DNA of 64,000 nucleotides from Pseudeuparius sepicola (lineage: Eukaryota; Arthropoda; Insecta; Coleoptera; Anthribidae), in contig OY987298.1 in the NCBI GenBank assembly GCA_963920635.1, forward strand, positions 38,533,787 to 38,597,786, read 5' to 3'. The notes beneath the pieces were generated by a model that had not been told where the DNA came from, did no database searches, and was given only the letters and a program-made list of their open reading frames with translations. Positions 58,654 to 64,000 of the stretch are shown here, one piece after another. Positions within the stretch are counted from its first letter, which is position 1, and each line of letters opens with the position of its first letter. The position numbers and the translations under genes were made by a program.

Positions 58654-59265
58654 CATGTACACGCGCGGCCCTTGAAATCGTTCCAATACGTGCGGACCCA
58701 AAGGCGTTCAACTGACAACGTTGCAATTACCCCTCCCCTCTCTCGCGGTTTGAAAGCCAGCGATAACCTTAAAAGCGTAAGTGACGGCAAATCTAACATC
58801 TTATTACGCGACATTACCTTACGTGACATTGCCAGTTACAGTGCAAAAAACAGTAAATTCGGCGATGTTAGGTTGGCCTTAGATTGCCTGAATAATAATG
58901 GAAAGTCTTATAACCCTGCCCACGGACATTGGTGTCTTTTTTCGCAAAAGTCTTTCGACAATCTCGAATATAGAGCCGTTCTAAAAATCGAAGAAGGTGG
59001 TAAATCTCTTAATTGGGTGTCGTACTTTCCTCCAGTACCAAAAATAACCTCGAAAATCCGATATCTAAGAGAAATTCCCAATAATTCACGATTAACCACT
59101 TTCGAGAAACGGGACGGCTGTAGAATCAACGAAACCGACGGAAAATCCTCTGAAACCACTATTGGAAATTGCTTGTTTTTTCTCATTTCTCGATTTTTTG
59201 GGGGCCCGGGAAGCATCAGAACCTCACCGGGGGACTCTAGACTCCAGGGAAGCTTTAAAAATTGA
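58618..59265 (+). CDS. Unassigned 215-codon open frame
   Basis: This is the longest frame in the window outside the errantivirus and the Penelope-like element, in a moderately GC-rich tract. It starts inside the hAT-like end, so the annotated ATG (MPRASNRLKTALHVHARPLK) is doubtful; an ATG-less internal start could apply. I recognise no domain, signal peptide or membrane segment. A 102-codon frame opposes it on the minus strand (58908-59216). It may be a chance frame, a host exon or part of a transposon gene. Confidence 0.2.
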   Translation: MPRASNRLKTALHVHARPLKSFQYVRTQRRSTDNVAITPPLSRGLKASDNLKSVSDGKSNILLRDITLRDIASYSAKNSKFGDVRLALDCLNNNGKSYNPAHGHWCLFSQKSFDNLEYRAVLKIEEGGKSLNWVSYFPPVPKITSKIRYLREIPNNSRLTTFEKRDGCRINETDGKSSETTIGNCLFFLISRFFGGPGSIRTSPGDSRLQGSFKN

Positions 59266-59346
59266 AATAAACCAAAGATTTGGTTCGCGGTTAAGATACA
59301 GAAGTGTAATAAACCAATTTTGAAAATCCACTACGAGATTCTTCTA

Positions 59347-59694
59347 CAGGGTGGTTCACTTTTATGTGGTAGGACTTTAACATTAGATAGAAAAAGATAA
59401 TCTAAAATGAAAATTTTATATCAACATATATCGGGGAAAGCTTAGTTTCCGAGATACAGGGCGTTGAAGTGTTGGAAAAAATATGAAGTATTTTTTACAC
59501 TGTCCGAACCAGTGGAGATATTTAAACCAAATTTGATGTGTAGTACCACCTTTTTGACTACGATATTTAGTGATAATATGAAGGTCCTGAAATAACCAGT
59601 GGTGGAGTTATGGGTTTTCACTATCACTAAATTTAAAAAGTAATTAGTACGGACCTGTTGTTAAAGTCCTACCACATAAAAGTGAACCACCCTG
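59347..59694. mobile_element. 348-bp derivative of the 28.3-kb transposon
   Basis: TA-flanked (59345-59346, 59695-59696). It consists of the first ~310 bases of the left arm, nearly identical to 28278-28590, joined directly to the last ~39 bases of the right end (GTTAAAGTCCTACCACATAA to CACCCTG). Everything else, including the transposase, is deleted. Its presence at a clean TA site shows that these short right-end bases suffice for movement when the transposase is supplied. Confidence 0.92.
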
Positions 59695-59699
59695 TATAA

Positions 59700-60290
59700 T
59701 AACACAATAATTATACTTAGATGATATTATATACCTTATTTAACTAATACCACTTTGACAATCAAAGAAATCCGCGTAGTTTCACGTTACGTGAATCTCA
59801 AAACACCAAGAAACTGTGTAAAACTGTAAATCCACTTTATTATAATGATGATGCAGATATTTATTGACCTATTTTCGTTGACTGACGTACGCAATTTTTA
59901 TTTTCTACAGGGAGGAGTGGGTCGGTACGAGGGAATGTAGGGGAAGTTGATGATTTGTGAAGCCGTGGAATTGGCGCAACGTTGCCGCACTTACCCGAAA
60001 TTCTTGATTTCTTGCTTATTTCTCATGCCTAGTGGAACGATTTATGAGACCGCGCGTGTACCTATTCCGAAGAATCTCAGGTATTCTATATTTCTATCAA
60101 CTCTAAAGTATTTTCTTGAGTCCATTCCATCATTGAAATGCAACAAAATGACAAGATCGTCGACTCCACAACAGGCAAATAAGCTGCTCTCGTCGCAATT
60201 TAAATTATTATAGCTAAATAGAACATGGACGCGGCGAAGACAAGCAGCCGACGGCACTTCGCTGCATCCAGTCTAAACAGGAAATGAAAA
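59700..60290. other. Nothing recognised
   Basis: Non-repetitive as far as I can see. Two opposed short frames at 59947-60213 (plus) and 60042-60257 (minus) have no domain. Confidence 0.3.
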
Positions 60291-60292
60291 AT

Positions 60293-60413
60293 AAAAAACC
60301 TTTTTAAAAACAAGCTTTTATTTAAGCCATGTACTAAAACGAATAAAATAACTTTAGGTTTTCGTTAAGAAAATTCAATGCTAAATTGCCACAAGTTTTT
60401 GTAAATCAAAAAG
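60293..60413. repeat. Family F repeat end
   Basis: AAACAAGCTTTTATTTAAGC, CATGTACTAAAACGAATAAA and GGTTTTCGTTAAGAAAATTC in the same order as the left arm at 47413. The opposite arm is absent here. Confidence 0.65.
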
Positions 60414-60904
60414 CTGAAATAAACCGAATCCAAATAATAATCTTCATTACCTTGTTTACGTTACGGTTACGTAATTTCTTTTTTAATTTTTTCTTTTCGT
60501 ACGTTCTGTCATTTCTTTTTTTTTTATATTTTCTATATTATTAATATAGTATTCGTACCATTATGTAGGTACGTAGCGTTTTCCAGATAATTTAAAAAAT
60601 AGACCATCTTGATGGAACCCTTTCATTGACTTTTTCCGCTTGCGGGCTCAAATTCGTTCATAAAAATGATTGTTTTGGCGGTTATTGGACGAAAAGTCGG
60701 TGGTGGTACAAATTTTTGGAAATATGGGCGAAAATGTTTTAAATGCTTCTAAGAGAAATTCTATTTTGCATCATTGCACCCCGTCCTATCCATTACTTTT
60801 TATAATAATATCAAAAATATGTATATAAAATAGGATATAAATAAAATACAGGAAAATATTAGGGAAAGTGTATATCTGTTTATGGTTTTAATTATATATC
60901 AAAT

Positions 60905-62900
60905 TGTATCAGCATAAGCTATAATAGGCATTTTGATAGAGTCAAACTTAGACAGATTAACAAATTCCGAAGATTAGTTGAGGAAAAGCATAGTGAGGAA
61001 TTGAATGAAATAGACAATGATTAATTAATTATCTAACAGATTTATCTAATAGAGAACTTATAATTTCAGAAAAGTTTTGGCAAAAGGGTTAAATTTTTCT
61101 GTTGCTGACAACAAGATTTCTAAGCTTGACATAGTAGCATCGGTAGAGGAAACAGCTCAAGCATTACCTGAGGAATTAGGACAAGAATTTATAGTCAGGT
61201 GAAAAATAATCTTAGAAAAAGATTTTAAACCAAAGTCAAATATTTCAAAGGATGAAAAAGCAGCAATTAGATCACTTAAATCAGATAGGATAATTAAAAT
61301 ATTACCAGCAGATAAGGGAAATGCAATTGTTATTTTTAGAAAAAAACTGTGTATGATAATAAATTAAATGATTTATTAAATGAAGGAACTTACAAGAGGA
61401 TAAACAAAGACCCTACGACTTCAATAGAAACTAAAATATACAAAACACTATATAAGTACCGTGAACAAATCACATAGAGGCAAAGGACACTCTTAACTCC
61501 GCATCATGCAAAACCTCCACACTTGTATGGTTTACCAAAAATACACAAAACTAACATTCCTCTTCGGCCCATGGTAAGTTCAATAAATTCACCAAGTCAT
61601 TCGTTGGCAAAATATTTACTTAAAATTGCTAATCCGTTAGTAGGAAACTCAAATTCATTTATCAGAAACAGTAATCATTTTTTGGAAAAAAATTAGGGAA
61701 CATCAATTTCCGGATCTTTATATATTAGCTAGCTTTGATGTAATTAGTCTTTTTACTAATGTCCCTGTTGACAAATCATTGAATATTTTACGCAGGAAGT
61801 TAGAAAATGATCAGACTTTAGTGGAAAGGACAAATTTGAATATAGATGCAATATTAGAACTAACAACACTCTGTGTTAAAACCACTTATTTTCAACTAGG
61901 AAATGAATTTTACCAGCAGCAATTTGAAATGGCTATGGGGTCTCCTTTGTCACCATTCATAAGCAATTTATTTAATGAAGGTTTTGAACAAAATGAGTTG
62001 ACTAGATATGTTCACCAATCTAATGTTTGGTGGAGATATATATGTAGATGACATATTTGTTATATGTGAACATGGAGTAGATGATTTAAATTCATTATTA
62101 AATTTTATAAACTCGCAAGAACCTTCTATTAAGTTTACCTTAGAAATTGAAGATAATAATCAATTACCTTTCTTAGATGTTTCTATACTGAAATCAGATA
62201 GTATAGAAACTAGTGTCTATAGAAAACCAACACATACTAATAGATATCTCCATTTTAATTCCAATCATCATATTAGTGCTAAAAAAGGAGTAATTAAAAG
62301 TTTGTATGACAGGGCTAAAGAGATTTGTTCTGATAACACAAAATTTGAGGAGGAAATTAAACATATAAAACATGTTCTTGAGAAGAATAGTTATCCTACT
62401 GAAGTTTTTCAGGATTGCCAACAAAATAACAATGCTAATAGAATTAGAGAAATAAATCTGATGGACCGACCAGTAAATTTAATTATTCCTTATATTCCTG
62501 GACTATTTAAAACCAAAAATACGTTAAGATCGATGCTAGTTAAAACGAAACCATTTAATGGGGTACAAAGTTCAAAAAATTGCATTTATAAAATTCCTTG
62601 CGAATGTGGAAAGTTCTATGTTGGGGAGACTTGTAGGCCATTGAACATTCGTTTAAAAGAACATAAAAATTATATCGGGCAAAATCAAATTTCGAAGTCG
62701 AAAATATGTGAACACTCTTTTAATAACAGTCATAGGATTTTGTGGGATAGTTCCAAACCAATTCTCAAAGAAGTAGGAAATATATGTAAAATTAAAGAAT
62801 CAGCATTTTTATTCTAGGAAATACAGACAACTCTGTGTTGCTGAATGTTCAGTGGAATTCAGTAAAATATTATTGCCACTTATTCAAAGAAAAGTTTACT
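60905..62900 (+). pseudogene. Penelope-like element: reverse transcriptase plus GIY-YIG endonuclease, broken
   Basis: In order: N-terminal part with RHFDRVKLRQINKF near 60932; RT core with LPADKGNAIVIF near 61300, PHLYGLPKIHKTNIPLRPMV near 61520, SFDVISLFTNVPVDKSL near 61730, MAMGSPLSPFISNLF near 61930 and the YVDD box near 62045; then HRFLH-like RYLHF, a linker, and a GIY-YIG domain near 62575-62660 (CIYKIPCECGKFYVGETCRP) to about 62817. Penelope-like elements use the endonuclease for target-primed insertion. The longest frame covers 62008-62817. Breaks: stops near 61020, 61200 and 61476, single-base shifts near 61345 and 61690, and a two-base gain at the YVDD box. No flanking terminal repeats were found, so it is probably 5'-truncated or old. 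Confidence 0.9.
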
Positions 62901-62904
62901 AAGT

Positions 62905-64000
62905 AAAACCGCAACAAAAGAAATTAGCAAAAGTTTAATAATTAGGACTTATTTCATCGGAGACTCCTGTTTGAGTAGAACACACCAAATCGCAATAGCG
63001 GCTACTGTGAGTCAATAACATAAAAATCATTATTTAAGGAAGTCGAACGCTTCAGAATACTTACACGAGACGGCAAACCACGGTAATCATTTTGAAATTA
63101 TTTCAACCACAAATGAAGATATTGCGGTGCGCGTATAATATATCTTTCGAATGCGAGTAGTGTATCGTGCGGTCCTTTTTCATCTTACGGATATTGCTGT
63201 AGATGTGACAACTGGACGGGCCCACCGCCTATATTTTCGTATGTAATATTACAAGTGCCGGAAATTTTATCGATATTTTTTTCGAAGGCGCTATTTTGCC
63301 TAGAACGATCACGAATATAAATTGCGCTTGAGAATAAAATTATTTAAAAAAATTTCCGGCACGAGTGGTATTTGTCGAGATTATTTCACGAATACGATTT
63401 AATAATTTCTTATTAATTTTTTCTATGTGTACATCTCCAAAAGGACTCATTTTGAACGATTTTATTGACAGCTAGACTGTAGCTTTCGAGTAAACAAACA
63501 TGACGCTTGGATATCCAAGGCAAATGCGATTATATCTGCACCCTTTTAGCGTTGGTTTATTTTCTAAATGTGTGCCATAAATTTAAACGGGGACGGAGGT
63601 CTAATAACAACAATTTAGCAATATAAAAGTTATATAAATTCATTGATACAATGCCTAATAATACCGCAACATAATTTATAAGCTGTATAATTTGGAACAG
63701 TGTAAAACACACCAATTTTAAGAAGTACGTATTTGTATCGAACAGATTCGCGGTTGCTAAGCCACGAAGTGATAATTGCACAAGTGGTATTATACCTCTT
63801 TGGTTTTTGCACAAGTGCAATTATCGCAAGCGGAGGCATGTGATTGGTTGGATTTTTGTGGAAGGAGCTACCTTATTGGATGCACGCAGTAATGGGGGAA
63901 ATAATCGCGTATATTTTCGCCTTCTCCGTCCTCGGTCATTTCGCCGATGGAGGCACGCACCTCTAGCGCCGCTCCTAATGATTTCGGGCAGGGCCATGGC
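62905..64000. other. Nothing recognised
   Basis: AT-rich with a GC-richer last 150 bp. Short minus-strand frames at 63557-63839 have no domain. No element ends seen. Confidence 0.35.

Noticed and set aside
1..64000. CRISPR arrays, rRNA, tRNA genes and telomeric TTAGG repeats
   Set aside because: No spaced direct repeats of CRISPR form, no tRNA-like cloverleaf boxes that I could support, and no TTAGG tandem run were seen. Frequent TAGGTA hexamers are dispersed, not tandem.

Overview
This is AT-rich eukaryotic DNA, almost certainly from an insect. The evidence is an errantivirus-type LTR element whose primer-binding site matches the 3' end of an insect tRNA-Ser, IS630/mariner-type transposases with an insect-typical N-terminal DUF4817-like domain, many TA-flanked palindromic elements ending in CAGGGTG..., several hAT elements with 8-bp target duplications, and a Penelope-like element. 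A beetle or hemipteran is plausible, but the order cannot be fixed from sequence alone. I found no host protein-coding exon, rRNA, tRNA or CRISPR that I can support.

Layout. 1-14 kb: a possible solo LTR (160-734), a CATCGT microsatellite (2527-2683), a diverged ~130-bp tandem repeat (3700-4080), two palindromic elements (5760-6927; 7078-7415), two copies of a CAGGGTGTCC-ended repeat called here family B, and a hammerhead-ribozyme-like motif at 9386-9420. 14-27 kb: ends of a repeat called here family F, a 605-bp hAT with perfect 8-bp duplication, a mariner-type palindrome (16587-17545), another palindrome (21605-22431), more family B, an element with long TIRs rich in GGTGTNAA motifs (25167-26559) and a GC-rich non-repetitive island (26.57-27.08 kb). 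28.3-30.8 kb: a full-length IS630/mariner element with ~600-bp inverted repeats and a frame-broken transposase; a 348-bp derivative lies at 59347-59694. 34.7-36.4 kb: a palindrome that keeps only the transposase N-terminal domain. 37.2-41.1 kb: an errantivirus with both LTRs, PBS, PPT and 4-bp duplication, an open gag, a frame-broken env and no pol. 42.6-49.5 kb: another palindrome, a decayed transposase, a GC-rich island and two hATs with perfect duplications; the first is a nest of further elements. 50.7-58.5 kb: a repeat pair with a Penelope-like motif, another palindrome, a second copy of the nested ACGGTCT-motif element, and a second decayed mariner-type element whose inverted repeats include the transposase start. 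58.6-64 kb: an unassigned 215-codon frame, the small mariner derivative, a family F end and a broken Penelope-like element with RT and GIY-YIG domains.

How it fits together. The window reads as host intergenic or intronic DNA saturated by transposons. Cut-and-paste elements dominate, and most are non-autonomous palindromes that would have needed a transposase supplied from elsewhere. The DD36D-like element at 28.3 kb is the only local near-complete relative, and its small derivative at 59.3 kb shows that family moved. The pol-less errantivirus must also have depended on a complete relative. Some GC-rich, non-repetitive tracts (8.2-9.0, 10.5-11.0, 26.6-27.1, 33.8-34.6, 45.7-46.0, 58.6-59.3 kb) are the best places to look for host regulatory sequence.
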